A DNA stretch of 35,529 bases from Acidobacteriota bacterium (lineage in GTDB: Bacteria; Acidobacteriota; Terriglobia; Bryobacterales; Bryobacteraceae): the NCBI GenBank assembly GCA_016870995.1, contig VFZU01000056.1, positions 1 through 35,529 of the forward strand, written 5' to 3'. The position numbers and the translations under genes were made by a program. Positions 26,024-34,292 of this stretch are shown one piece after another; position 1 is the stretch's first letter; every line of letters starts with the position of its first letter. A model generated the notes under the pieces. It worked only from the letters and a program-made list of their open reading frames with translations, did no database searches and had not been told where the DNA came from.

Positions 26024-28663
26024 ATGCAGCACCTGGGACTCTTATGCCTGCTTCTGTCTGCAGCCTTATTGAATGGATCGGGCTTTGAAGACGTTGCGCC
26101 GATCTTGAAATCGAACTGCGCGGGTTGTCATTCCGGCAAGCAGCAATTGAGCGGGTTCTCGATTGACACGTTCGAATCCGTTGTTGCGGGAGGTAGCAAG
26201 CACGGGAGAGCGGTGGTAGGCGGAAGCCCTGACAAGAGCCCGCTGATGCGGATACTTCGAGGCCAACTGGCCCCGCAGATGCCATTGGGCAAAAGCATCG
26301 CCTCGAGTGATCTACAACGCATCGAAGCGTGGATCCGCTCGATGCCGGCCCCGAGCAGTGAAGCGGCGATTCGTAACTGGAAGCCATTCGAGCGGCCTGT
26401 CAAGCCAGAGTTGCCGCAGGTGAAGAACGCTCATTGGGTGAGAAACCCAATCGACCAATTCGTATTGAGCAAGATTGAGGGTGCTGGAAGTAAGCCGGCT
26501 CCGGCCGCAGAGAGGCGAACCCTGGTGCGGCGGCTCTATTTTGATCTGATCGGATTGCCGCCGACAAGCGCTGAGATGGATGCATTTCTCGGGAACAACG
26601 ATCCCAAAGCCTATGAAAAGTTGATTGACAAATTGTTGGCGGATCCGCGCTACGGGGAGAGATGGGGCCGCCATTGGCTGGATCTGGCTCGCTATGGGGA
26701 AACCTCGGGTCTCGAAGGGGACGGCGCGATTGGAAACGTATGGCGATATCGCGACTGGGTGATCGACGCCTTCAACAACAACATGCCGTATGACCGCTTT
26801 GTGCTGCTGCAACTGGCCGGAGGTGATGAACATAGCCAAAGCCGAAATAATTATCAGCCGGATCCGCAAGGCTACATCCCGACGGCATTTCTGCGGGTTG
26901 CTCCCTGGGATCGCTCCAATCTGGTTGCGGCCGAAGTTCGGGCGAACTATCTTGCCGAAGTGACAACAGCCACCAGCAGTATTTTTTTGGGCCTCTCCAT
27001 CGGATGCGCAAGGTGCCACGACCACAAATACGATCCGATACCGCAGAAGGACTTCTATCGGCTGCAAGCATTCTTTAATGCAACGCAGGCAGCAGGTGCC
27101 GTACCAGTTCCCTATGAAGACGAAGAGATGGCCCAGCATGCCGAAGCGCAGATCCAAAAATACGAAGCACTCTTAAAGACAGGGCCGGAAAAGAAAGAGC
27201 TGGATGCATTTGAAATCGAACTCCGGAAGAAGTTGATCGCGGGCCGCATCAGCCGGTCGGAAGGCAAGGCACTCACAAAGCAGGATCTTTATCTCGAAGC
27301 AGCGCTGAAGCCACAGCGCATCTTCAGCCTGCAGCAGGTTCGAGAGTTGGCGCGCTTGCGCAGGAATGCCGAGCGTACTGGAGACCCAGCAGAGCAGACT
27401 GCACTTGACGCCTACGAGGAGCCGCTGATGGCGCAGTTGAAACACGCCTACAGCGTAGGTGGGATTGACGCAGGGAAACGCTATGAGGCGTTGACGGTTC
27501 AAGATGCCAGAGATGAGGCGCGCCGCAAGTACTCTGCGAAGTCGATCTTTAGCGAAGAAGAGAAGAATCGGTTTGCGACACTTTCCAGTACGCTCGACAT
27601 CCTGCGCAGGCGGCTGGAGCGATGGAAGGCGAATGTTCTTGCTGTGACCAACGTGCCTGGCCCGCCGAGCGGCCCGGATATTGCACCGACGCGGGTCCTC
27701 ACTCGTGGAGATTACCGGCAGCCGGGCGAGGTGGTTGAGGCTGGCTTTCCGAGTGCCATTAGCAGGGGCTTCCAAAACGCCAGTTTCGAGACCGATCGTT
27801 ACCGGCAATTTCCAACCCGCGGGCAGCGCATCACACTGGCGCGATGGATTGTGAGCAAGGAGAACCCGCTGACGGCTCGCGTCATGGTGAACCGAATCTG
27901 GCAACAGCATTTTGGCGAAGGCATTATTCGGACCACTAGCGACTTCGGCAAGAACGGGGATCGCCCGTCCCATCCCGAACTGCTGGATTGGCTGGCAACA
28001 GAGTTTATGGATTCCGGCTGGGACCTGCGCCACATGCACAAGCTGATGCTGCTATCGAGTACGTTTCAACAGGCTGCCGAAAATCCAACTGCAAAACCGG
28101 AGGACCGGTTGTTCTCGCGATACCAACGCCGACGGCTTGAGGCTGAGGCAATTCGCGACAGCATACTTTATACAAGTGGCAGGCTCAATCCGAAGATGCA
28201 CGGACCGAGCGTGTTTCCTCCATTGCCGGAGGATCTGGCTGACTTTGCCAGATATGGAAGGACTGGCGAGCTGATGTGGGAATCGAACGAAAGCGAGGAC
28301 GATGCGCGTCGGCGATCGATCTACATCTTCCAGCGGCGCTCGCTGCCGTTGCCGATGATGGCTGCGTTTGATGCGATTCCCTTCAGCGAATCGTGTGATC
28401 GCCGCAGTTCAACGACGACACCCTTGCAGGCTTTGTCGTTAATGAATGGAACGTTGGTACAGCGAGAGGCGGCGCAGCTGGCCAACCGGATTGTCGAGCA
28501 AGTGGGCCCCAACCGTAAGGCTCAAATCGAGCGAGCATTTGCCGTGGTTCTAAATCGGTCGGCGGCGAGGGAAGAATCGGAGAAGTTCCAAAGGGCTGAG
28601 GCAAGCCTCGAGAGCATTTGCAGAATTTTGTTCAGTTCCAATGAGTTTGTTTATGTGGAGTAG
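26024..28663 (+). CDS. PSCyt1/DUF1549/DUF1553 cytochrome-type protein
   Basis: An 879-residue exported protein. After a signal peptide (residues 1-18) a planctomycete-type cytochrome c domain carries one haem site, C32-A-G-C35-H36. DUF1549 (about 115-330) contains the family signature GERWGRHWLDLARYGET and GCARCHDHKYDPI. A helical middle part is followed by DUF1553 (about 600-860), with LTARVMVNRIWQQHFGEGII, PSHPELLDWLATEF and TTPLQALSLMNG. These proteins occur with DUF1501 proteins in planctomycetes, verrucomicrobia and acidobacteria. They are thought to take part in polysaccharide or organosulfate breakdown; biochemistry is unknown. The frame is open to 25967, but ATG 26024 starts the signal peptide. 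The DUF1501 gene follows after six bases. Confidence 0.93.
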   Translation: MQHLGLLCLLLSAALLNGSGFEDVAPILKSNCAGCHSGKQQLSGFSIDTFESVVAGGSKHGRAVVGGSPDKSPLMRILRGQLAPQMPLGKSIASSDLQRIEAWIRSMPAPSSEAAIRNWKPFERPVKPELPQVKNAHWVRNPIDQFVLSKIEGAGSKPAPAAERRTLVRRLYFDLIGLPPTSAEMDAFLGNNDPKAYEKLIDKLLADPRYGERWGRHWLDLARYGETSGLEGDGAIGNVWRYRDWVIDAFNNNMPYDRFVLLQLAGGDEHSQSRNNYQPDPQGYIPTAFLRVAPWDRSNLVAAEVRANYLAEVTTATSSIFLGLSIGCARCHDHKYDPIPQKDFYRLQAFFNATQAAGAVPVPYEDEEMAQHAEAQIQKYEALLKTGPEKKELDAFEIELRKKLIAGRISRSEGKALTKQDLYLEAALKPQRIFSLQQVRELARLRRNAERTGDPAEQTALDAYEEPLMAQLKHAYSVGGIDAGKRYEALTVQDARDEARRKYSAKSIFSEEEKNRFATLSSTLDILRRRLERWKANVLAVTNVPGPPSGPDIAPTRVLTRGDYRQPGEVVEAGFPSAISRGFQNASFETDRYRQFPTRGQRITLARWIVSKENPLTARVMVNRIWQQHFGEGIIRTTSDFGKNGDRPSHPELLDWLATEFMDSGWDLRHMHKLMLLSSTFQQAAENPTAKPEDRLFSRYQRRRLEAEAIRDSILYTSGRLNPKMHGPSVFPPLPEDLADFARYGRTGELMWESNESEDDARRRSIYIFQRRSLPLPMMAAFDAIPFSESCDRRSSTTTPLQALSLMNGTLVQREAAQLANRIVEQVGPNRKAQIERAFAVVLNRSAAREESEKFQRAEASLESICRILFSSNEFVYVE

Positions 28664-28669
28664 CTGCCA

Positions 28670-30058
28670 ATGAAAACCAGACGCGAGTTGCTGCTAAGTT
28701 CTTACCTGGGATTGGGCGGCATCGCCCTTGCGGACATGACGGAAGACCCCATGGCCCCGAAGCCAAAGCATCACTTGAGCCGGGCCAAGAGGTGCATCTT
28801 TCTGTTCATGGAAGGTGGCGTTTCGCAAATGGACACCTTTGAGCACAAGCCGGCGCTAACGAAGTACGCAGGAAAGCAAATGCCGAGGGCGGAACGAACC
28901 AGCGGAGAGATTGCAACCTTCTCGGCAGCGCCTAATCGAATCATTCCTCCGGTCTCGCCGTTTCGCCAACACGGGCAGACGGGGCGATGGATCTCCGGGT
29001 TGATGCCTGAACTTTCATCCACAGTCGATGATCTGGCTTTTGTACACGGCATCAAAGTCGACAACAACAACCATGGCCCCGCTGTTTATCATTCGCTGAC
29101 CGGTAATCAATTTCCAGGCAGCGCGTCGATCGGGGCGTGGGTTACGTACGGACTCGGCAGTGAGAATCGCGACTTGCCTGGATTCATCGTGATGGGCGAT
29201 CGCCGCGGGGCGACGATCGGCGGAGCAGGCGTTTGGGGTAATGGCTTTCTGCCGGCAGCCTATCAGGGGACGTTGTTTCGTAATGGCTCCACGCCAATTG
29301 TCGATCTGCATCCGCGACCGGAGAGTGTTGCCGGACAGCGACAGGAACTTGATTTGCTGAAGTGGCTGAACGAGAAACATAGCGCTGAACGCTCTCATAC
29401 AGGCGAACTTGACGCCCGGATCGCGTCTTTTGAACTGGCGTTTCGCATGCAATCGCGCGCGCCGGAACTGGTAGATCTTAGTGGCGAAAGCGAGGCTACC
29501 AAGAAACTTTATGGCCTGGATGAGGAGATCACCGAGCCCTTCGGACGACAGTGCCTGCTCGCGAGACGGATGGTGGAACGCGGGGTGCGATTTGTCAAAG
29601 TGCTCCACGGGGCAGGAGGCGACCGATGGGACGATCACGGGAACATTGGGGAGCGAATCCCGATCCACTGCAAAGAAGTGGACAAGCCTGTTGCGGGCCT
29701 GTTGAAGGATCTCAAGTCGCGCGGCATGTTGGACGACACGCTGGTCGTGTGGGCTTCAGAGATGGGGCGTACGCCGTTTGACAACAACCTGACCACCGAC
29801 AAGCCGGGGCGGGACCATAATCAGTATGGGCTTGCCATGTGGATGGCTGGTGGCGGCGTGAAGGCTGGAGCGACGTTTGGGGCAACAGATGATTTCAGCG
29901 TGCGAGCCGAGGGAGAGGAAATCCCCTTGCGCGACGTGCACGCCACGTTGCTGCACCTGATGGGTCTCGATCAGAACCGACTGTCCTATCTGCATGCCGG
30001 CCGATACAAGAAGCTCACCGATATTGGCGGGCGAGTGATCCGCGAGATTTTGGTCTGA
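28670..30058 (+). CDS. DUF1501 (sulfatase-fold) protein
   Basis: A 462-residue protein with a Tat-like start (KTRRELLLSSYLGLGGIALA). Characteristic DUF1501 stretches are RCIFLFMEGGVSQMDTFEHKP, HGIKVDNNNHGPAVYHSLTGN, DRWDDHGNI, VVWASEMGRTP and GRDHNQYGLAMWMAGGGVK. The family has an alkaline-phosphatase/sulfatase-like fold and lacks the formylglycine Cys. Its partner is encoded directly upstream, with GGAG inside the partner's last codons serving as ribosome-binding site, so they are co-translated. Function is unproven; export together with the cytochrome-type partner implies a periplasmic or surface complex. No terminator was seen in the 63-nt gap before the convergent lipase gene. Confidence 0.93.
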   Translation: MKTRRELLLSSYLGLGGIALADMTEDPMAPKPKHHLSRAKRCIFLFMEGGVSQMDTFEHKPALTKYAGKQMPRAERTSGEIATFSAAPNRIIPPVSPFRQHGQTGRWISGLMPELSSTVDDLAFVHGIKVDNNNHGPAVYHSLTGNQFPGSASIGAWVTYGLGSENRDLPGFIVMGDRRGATIGGAGVWGNGFLPAAYQGTLFRNGSTPIVDLHPRPESVAGQRQELDLLKWLNEKHSAERSHTGELDARIASFELAFRMQSRAPELVDLSGESEATKKLYGLDEEITEPFGRQCLLARRMVERGVRFVKVLHGAGGDRWDDHGNIGERIPIHCKEVDKPVAGLLKDLKSRGMLDDTLVVWASEMGRTPFDNNLTTDKPGRDHNQYGLAMWMAGGGVKAGATFGATDDFSVRAEGEEIPLRDVHATLLHLMGLDQNRLSYLHAGRYKKLTDIGGRVIREILV

Positions 30059-30121
30059 AGAGAGTTGTTATTTGAAGTCCCAAATCATGTCGATTACGCC
30101 GCAACGCAGGTTCTTGAGTTC

Positions 30122-31432
30122 CTAGGTGCGGAAGCAGGGATCAGGGCCGGGGAGCGGAGTTAATGGTTGAGAACGTGAACGATTCTTGCAGAGCCGGTGA
30201 TCTTCGGAATCTTCTTCGTAGTAATAGAAGGCGGGTTCGGCTGCTAGCTGATAGCCGCGGTCCCGATACTTTCTCAGGTCGAGAATGAACCGCACCAACC
30301 TGTAGTTCGCGGCTGGATTCATGTGGTTGTGCCAGGATCGCTGGCCTGCTCCGAAGCCGCCGTAGACCTTCACTTCGTTGACGTAAGTGAAGGGCGCATC
30401 GTAATTGTCAGCCGGAGGAGTAACAAAACACTGCAAGTCCTTACCTTCTCGACGATAGCGGCTGCGAGCGGAAGGCGAGGCCTCGTTCGGGGATGACACA
30501 TAGAGTAGTTCGACATGCCCATCGATACTGCGGTAGGTCTGCTCGTAGGGGATGTGACATCGATTCTGTGCGGAAAAGATTGCGGTGAGAGTACGCACTG
30601 CGGTGTTGTCTGTACGAATACTCAAGGGTCGGTCAAGATCGGGAAGACTGAACTCGTTTTCGAGCGACTCGGGCGAGACTGATAGCCGCACTTCAGACAA
30701 ATCGATCTCGTAGCGCGAGGGGTGGCCAACGGGATTGAGGAGTGAATCCTTCAGGGCCAGGTAGCGGAGGTCATCGGGATCGTAATCGTCCGGTTGAAGG
30801 ATCTCGCTGTGTCCTCCGGGCAGACTCGAGGCTTCAACAAACGGTCCGCGGGCCGAAGCCTTAGGCACAATTTTATCCTCGCTGCCCCAGAAGACGCGAA
30901 ACGGAATCGGACAGTTGTTGGCATCCGCCTTTTTGGCGGCAAGAACGTGGCGGACGATGATTTCGGAGGTTGCCGCAGTTTCCTCATCCAGTGTTGTCAG
31001 CCGCTGATCCTGTGGATTGTCGATGAACTTTCCGAGGATGCCGCGCAAGGAGGCAATCATGTTGGAGCCGCGGTTGGGTGTGGCGAAGAGAATCACCGAG
31101 CGGATGCGTTCGAGTGACCTGCCCTGACCGCCTAGCCTTTCCGCGATGTAGTTTTGAATTACTAAACCTCCCATGCTGTGACTTACAAGGATGAGTTGGC
31201 CGTCGGGACATCGGAGCTTGAGGAACTTTCCAAGTTCGCTAGCGCAATCAGCAACTGTGGGGATTCGCTTTCGTGGATCCAATTGGAGTAAAGCTGTCGA
31301 GTATTCAAAGGCAAGAAACTGAAATCGCGCAGGGGAGAAATCAGGATCCTTCCGTAGACGTTTGAGGAAGTAATGCCAACATTCGGGTGAACTGATGAAG
31401 CCGTGGACGAAAACCACGGTGGTTGTTTGCAT
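30122..31432 (-). CDS. Lipase-like alpha/beta hydrolase (PGAP1-like) fused to an unknown C-terminal domain
   Basis: A 436-residue protein without a signal peptide, so probably cytoplasmic. Residues 1 to about 215 are a PGAP1-like alpha/beta hydrolase: oxyanion VFVHGF (7-12), nucleophile elbow V-S-H-S86-M-G-G, acid Asp186 in FWGSEDKIVP and His208 in LPGGHSE. Residues about 220-436 form a second domain that I do not recognise, with RTLTAIFSAQN, a basic stretch SARSRYRREG, and VNEVKVYGGFGAG followed by an RLVRFILDLRKYR helix. Hydrolases of this type fused to extra domains occur in signalling and conflict proteins, but that role is not shown here. It begins six bases after a VOC-protein gene, in the same direction. 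Confidence 0.8.
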   Translation of the reverse strand: MQTTTVVFVHGFISSPECWHYFLKRLRKDPDFSPARFQFLAFEYSTALLQLDPRKRIPTVADCASELGKFLKLRCPDGQLILVSHSMGGLVIQNYIAERLGGQGRSLERIRSVILFATPNRGSNMIASLRGILGKFIDNPQDQRLTTLDEETAATSEIIVRHVLAAKKADANNCPIPFRVFWGSEDKIVPKASARGPFVEASSLPGGHSEILQPDDYDPDDLRYLALKDSLLNPVGHPSRYEIDLSEVRLSVSPESLENEFSLPDLDRPLSIRTDNTAVRTLTAIFSAQNRCHIPYEQTYRSIDGHVELLYVSSPNEASPSARSRYRREGKDLQCFVTPPADNYDAPFTYVNEVKVYGGFGAGQRSWHNHMNPAANYRLVRFILDLRKYRDRGYQLAAEPAFYYYEEDSEDHRLCKNRSRSQPLTPLPGPDPCFRT

Positions 31433-31438
31433 GGGTCT

Positions 31439-31894
31439 CTACTCGCCTTTCGCGGCGGCCTCGAGAGTCGCAATGTCGAATTTGACCATTTGCATCATGG
31501 CAGCCATGGCATTGGGATTCTTGAGGAGGTCGCCGATGTTGTGGGGGACGATCTGCCAGCAGAGGCCGAACTTGTCGGTGATCCAGCCGCAGGCCATGGG
31601 AGTGCCGCCGTCGAGAAGGCGGTTCCCATAGAGGTCGATCTCAGCCTGGTCCTGACAGGCGACGGAGTATGAGAAGGCCGGGGTGAGCGAATGAGCAGGG
31701 CCACCGTTGAGGAAAGTCATTTCGAGGCCCATCAGTTCGATGGTGATCGTGGCGATTTCGCCTGCAGGCCATGGGCCGACGCCACTGGAGCGGAGTTCGT
31801 GCACTTTTCTCCTATCGGGAAAGAGCGAGAGATAGAATTCAGCGGCCTGTTCCGCATTGACGTTGAACCACAGGAAGGGATTGATCTTGCTCAT
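31439..31894 (-). CDS. VOC-superfamily protein (PhnB/3-demethylubiquinone methyltransferase-like)
   Basis: A 151-residue protein with the paired beta-alpha-beta-beta-beta modules of the vicinal-oxygen-chelate fold. The N-terminal KINPFLWFNVNAEQAAEFYLSLF, the central GLEMTFLNGGPAHSLTPAFSYSVAC and the highly characteristic CGWITDKFGLCWQIVP mark the PhnB-like subgroup. Members are often annotated as glyoxalase/bleomycin-resistance or 3-demethylubiquinone-9 3-methyltransferase, but most have unknown substrates. It lies six bases upstream of the lipase-like gene and is probably in the same transcript. It is divergent from the STAS gene across 64 bases holding two short palindromes (ATCATGAT and CTTGCAAG). 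Confidence 0.9.
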   Translation of the reverse strand: MSKINPFLWFNVNAEQAAEFYLSLFPDRRKVHELRSSGVGPWPAGEIATITIELMGLEMTFLNGGPAHSLTPAFSYSVACQDQAEIDLYGNRLLDGGTPMACGWITDKFGLCWQIVPHNIGDLLKNPNAMAAMMQMVKFDIATLEAAAKGE

Positions 31895-31958
31895 GGTGTG
31901 GATTGCGCATCATGATATCGCTTGCAAGCTGTTACCCTAGGTGGGTTCTGATCCAGTT

Positions 31959-32309
31959 ATGCCATTTGAATTGACACAGATTGACCATGAAAGCAGAGTC
32001 TCCATCATTGCCTTGTCTGGGAAGTTGACGATGGGGAGCCAGCCGATAGACCTGGTGTGGGCCATCGATGCCTTGTTGAAGCAAGACAAGAAGCGCATTG
32101 CACTTGATTTTGCCGATGTGGCGTACATGGATAGCGCGGCGCTGGGGATCATCATTCAGGCGCGGACCAAGGTTGCTGCGGCTGGGGGAGAATAGCGACT
32201 GGCAAGCCCGACAGAACGCGTGGTGAGCATTTTGAAAATTGCCCGGCTGTATGACCATATCGCCCCGGATGCCAGCCGGGACGTAGCAATTGAAAAGCTA
32301 CCTTCCTAG
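31959..32309 (+). pseudogene. STAS-domain anti-sigma-factor antagonist interrupted by an in-frame amber codon
   Basis: From ATG 31959 (GTG 31941 is an alternative) the frame encodes a STAS domain like SpoIIAA/RsbV, including the phosphorylatable Ser59 in YMDSAALGIIIQA. TAG at 32193-32195 ends it after 78 residues, right where a strand should read GGE-x-RLAS. The same frame then continues for 37 codons as RLASPTERVVSILKIARLYD and on to TAG 32307-32309, which is the missing C-terminal strand and helix. A single TTG-to-TAG change would account for this. Such proteins normally release a sigma factor by binding an anti-sigma kinase; the truncated product would lack the last helix. Confidence 0.8.
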
Positions 32310-32354
32310 CCACCAAGGCCCCTTCACACTGCAATCGCGTTGTGATATTTGACT

Positions 32355-32380
32355 GTCAGTCCCTCAGGAGGGGACCTGAC
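32355..32380 (+). promoter_or_regulatory. Hairpin presenting the ribosome-binding site of the EF-G-like gene
   Basis: GTCAG-TCCC (32355-32363) pairs with GGGA (32371-32374) and CTGAC (32376-32380), with one bulged C. The seven-base loop TCAGGAG holds most of the AGGAGG ribosome-binding site, and the ATG starts two bases after the stem. The structure could modulate initiation. Confidence 0.5.
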
Positions 32381-32381
32381 C

Positions 32382-34292
32382 ATGCGTTTCTACAACAGCT
32401 CCGAAATCCGGAACGTAGCGCTGGCGGGGCATGCGCATGCGGGCAAAACCATGCTCGTAAGTGCCATGCTCTACGCCGGCGGCGCAACTAGCCGCCTTCT
32501 TCGAACGGAAGAAGGCTCAACCGTCACTGACTTCGACGAAGAAGAAGTCGCCCGTCGACATAGCATTTCGACGGGAATCGCTGCCCTTGAGTATTCGAAA
32601 AAGAAAATCAACCTTCTCGATACGCCTGGACTCAACACGTTTATTCATGACGCACGCCTTTGCCTGCCAGCGGCAGACGCGATGCTTCTGGTTGTCGATG
32701 GATCTGTCGGCGTGCAGGTGCAGACCGAGAAGGCCTGGAATTTTGCCGCCGAGTTTCACTTGCCGGTAGTGTTTGTCGTGACCAAGCTGGATCATGAACG
32801 GGCCAGCTTTACCAATATTGTGAGTTCGATTCGCGAACGATTCGGACGCCGTTGTTGTTCTGTGGAATCGCAGGAAGAACTCGTTGAGATGATTGCGGAA
32901 GACAACGATGAGTTGATGCAGGAGTTCTTTGACCAGGGGTCGTTGTCGCCGGAGCATCTGAACGCGGGATTGAAGCACGAGATTATCGAGCGGAAGCTGT
33001 TTCCGATCCTCGGGGTGAGTGCGCTGGCCGATCAGGGGATCCGAGAACTTTTGAATTTCATCTGTGAAGCATTGCCGTCCCCGCTGGAAAGGGCGGCACT
33101 GGAGACAAAGGCACCCGCGAGCATCTTTGCATTCAAGACGCTTGCCGATGCGTTTTCCGGTCGAGTGACGTACTTTAAAGTGATGGCTGGGACGTTGCGT
33201 AACGATGGGCATTTGATCAACAGTCGCACTGGGCATGATGAGCGGTTCGCCCATTTGAGCACTCCGTTTGGGAAGCAGACCCATGAAGTCGCGGAACTGG
33301 CGACGGGTGACATTGGTGTGGTGATGAAGCTGAAAGAGACGCACACGGGCGATTCACTGTCAGACAAATCGAAGCAGCAGGTTTGGCCAGCGGTGCAGGT
33401 GCCAGAGCCGGCGATCGCCTACGCGATTGTGACCAAGAGCCGCAATGACGAAGACCGGCTGGCAAACGGCATGCATAAGGTGCTCGAAGAAGACCCGAGC
33501 CTGCGCTTTTACCGGGACCCACAGACGAAGGAGTTTCTGCTGGCGGGTAATGGGCAGCAGCATGTCGAGGTGATCGTGGCGCGGCTGCGCAAGCGGTACC
33601 ACGTGGATGTGGAGTTGCGAGCGCCGAAGATTGCCTATCGGGAGACGATTCGGGGATTCGCGGATGTGCAGGGCCGCCATAAGAAGCAGTCTGGCGGGCA
33701 TGGACAATTTGGCGATTGCAAGGTGAAGCTCGAACCGTTGGGACGTGGCGAGCAGTTTGAGTTTGTAAATGCAACGTTTGGCGGATCGGTGCCGAAGCAG
33801 TATGTGTCGGCAGTGGAAAAGGGGATTCAAGAAGCAGCCTCGATGGGCTGGCTGGCGGGATACCCGATGGTGGACTTCAAGGTGACGCTTTACGACGGCA
33901 GCTACCATGATGTTGACTCGAACGAAATGAGCTTCAAGATGGCGGGGCGCAAGGCGTTCAAGGCGGCAATGGCGGTGGCTAAACCGGCTTTACTCGAACC
34001 GATTATGAAGGTGGAGGTGCAGACGCCTGTCGAGTATGCAGGCGACCTGCTCGGAGACCTGAACAGCCGGCGGGGCCGTGTAGCAGGCATGGAGGTAAAT
34101 GCTGGTAGCCAGACGCTGCGGGCGATGGTGCCGATGGCGGAGATGCTGTCTTATCAAAATGATCTGACAGCGATGACGCAGGGCAGGGCGACTTTCGCGA
34201 TGGAATTTGACCATTACGATTTTGTGCCTCAACTGCAGGCGGAGAAGATCATCGCGGCCGCGAACTATACTCATCTAACAGATGACGAGTAG
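32382..34292 (+). CDS. EF-G-like translational GTPase (FusA2 type), shortened G domain
   Basis: A 636-residue paralogue of elongation factor G, shorter than the usual 690-700. Visible GTPase motifs are G1 G-H-A-H-A-G-K-T (16-23), G3 D80-T-P-G, G4 T134-K-L-D (Asn replaced by Thr) and G5 SAL (213-215). The residue after DTPG is Leu, not the catalytic His of canonical EF-G. Only a few residues separate RERFGRR (about 157) from SQEELVEMIAEDND, where homologues have about 45 more, so much of the G-prime region is missing. Domains II-V look complete, including YRETIRGFADVQGRHKKQSGGHGQFGDCKV (domain IV) and LNSRRGRVAGM (domain V). ATG 32382 has AGGAGGGG upstream; a TTG at 32349 is also in frame. The sulfatase gene overlaps its end by 11 bases. 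Confidence 0.88.
   Translation: MRFYNSSEIRNVALAGHAHAGKTMLVSAMLYAGGATSRLLRTEEGSTVTDFDEEEVARRHSISTGIAALEYSKKKINLLDTPGLNTFIHDARLCLPAADAMLLVVDGSVGVQVQTEKAWNFAAEFHLPVVFVVTKLDHERASFTNIVSSIRERFGRRCCSVESQEELVEMIAEDNDELMQEFFDQGSLSPEHLNAGLKHEIIERKLFPILGVSALADQGIRELLNFICEALPSPLERAALETKAPASIFAFKTLADAFSGRVTYFKVMAGTLRNDGHLINSRTGHDERFAHLSTPFGKQTHEVAELATGDIGVVMKLKETHTGDSLSDKSKQQVWPAVQVPEPAIAYAIVTKSRNDEDRLANGMHKVLEEDPSLRFYRDPQTKEFLLAGNGQQHVEVIVARLRKRYHVDVELRAPKIAYRETIRGFADVQGRHKKQSGGHGQFGDCKVKLEPLGRGEQFEFVNATFGGSVPKQYVSAVEKGIQEAASMGWLAGYPMVDFKVTLYDGSYHDVDSNEMSFKMAGRKAFKAAMAVAKPALLEPIMKVEVQTPVEYAGDLLGDLNSRRGRVAGMEVNAGSQTLRAMVPMAEMLSYQNDLTAMTQGRATFAMEFDHYDFVPQLQAEKIIAAANYTHLTDDE

Noticed and set aside
26312-28039. 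Long minus-strand frames (281 and 288 codons) opposite the DUF1549 gene
   Set aside because: The plus strand encodes a complete, well-conserved PSCyt1/DUF1549/DUF1553 protein.
32193-32195. Stop-codon recoding (amber as sense or pyrrolysine)
   Set aside because: TAG is the normal stop of several intact genes in the window, and no recoding element or pyl gene was seen.
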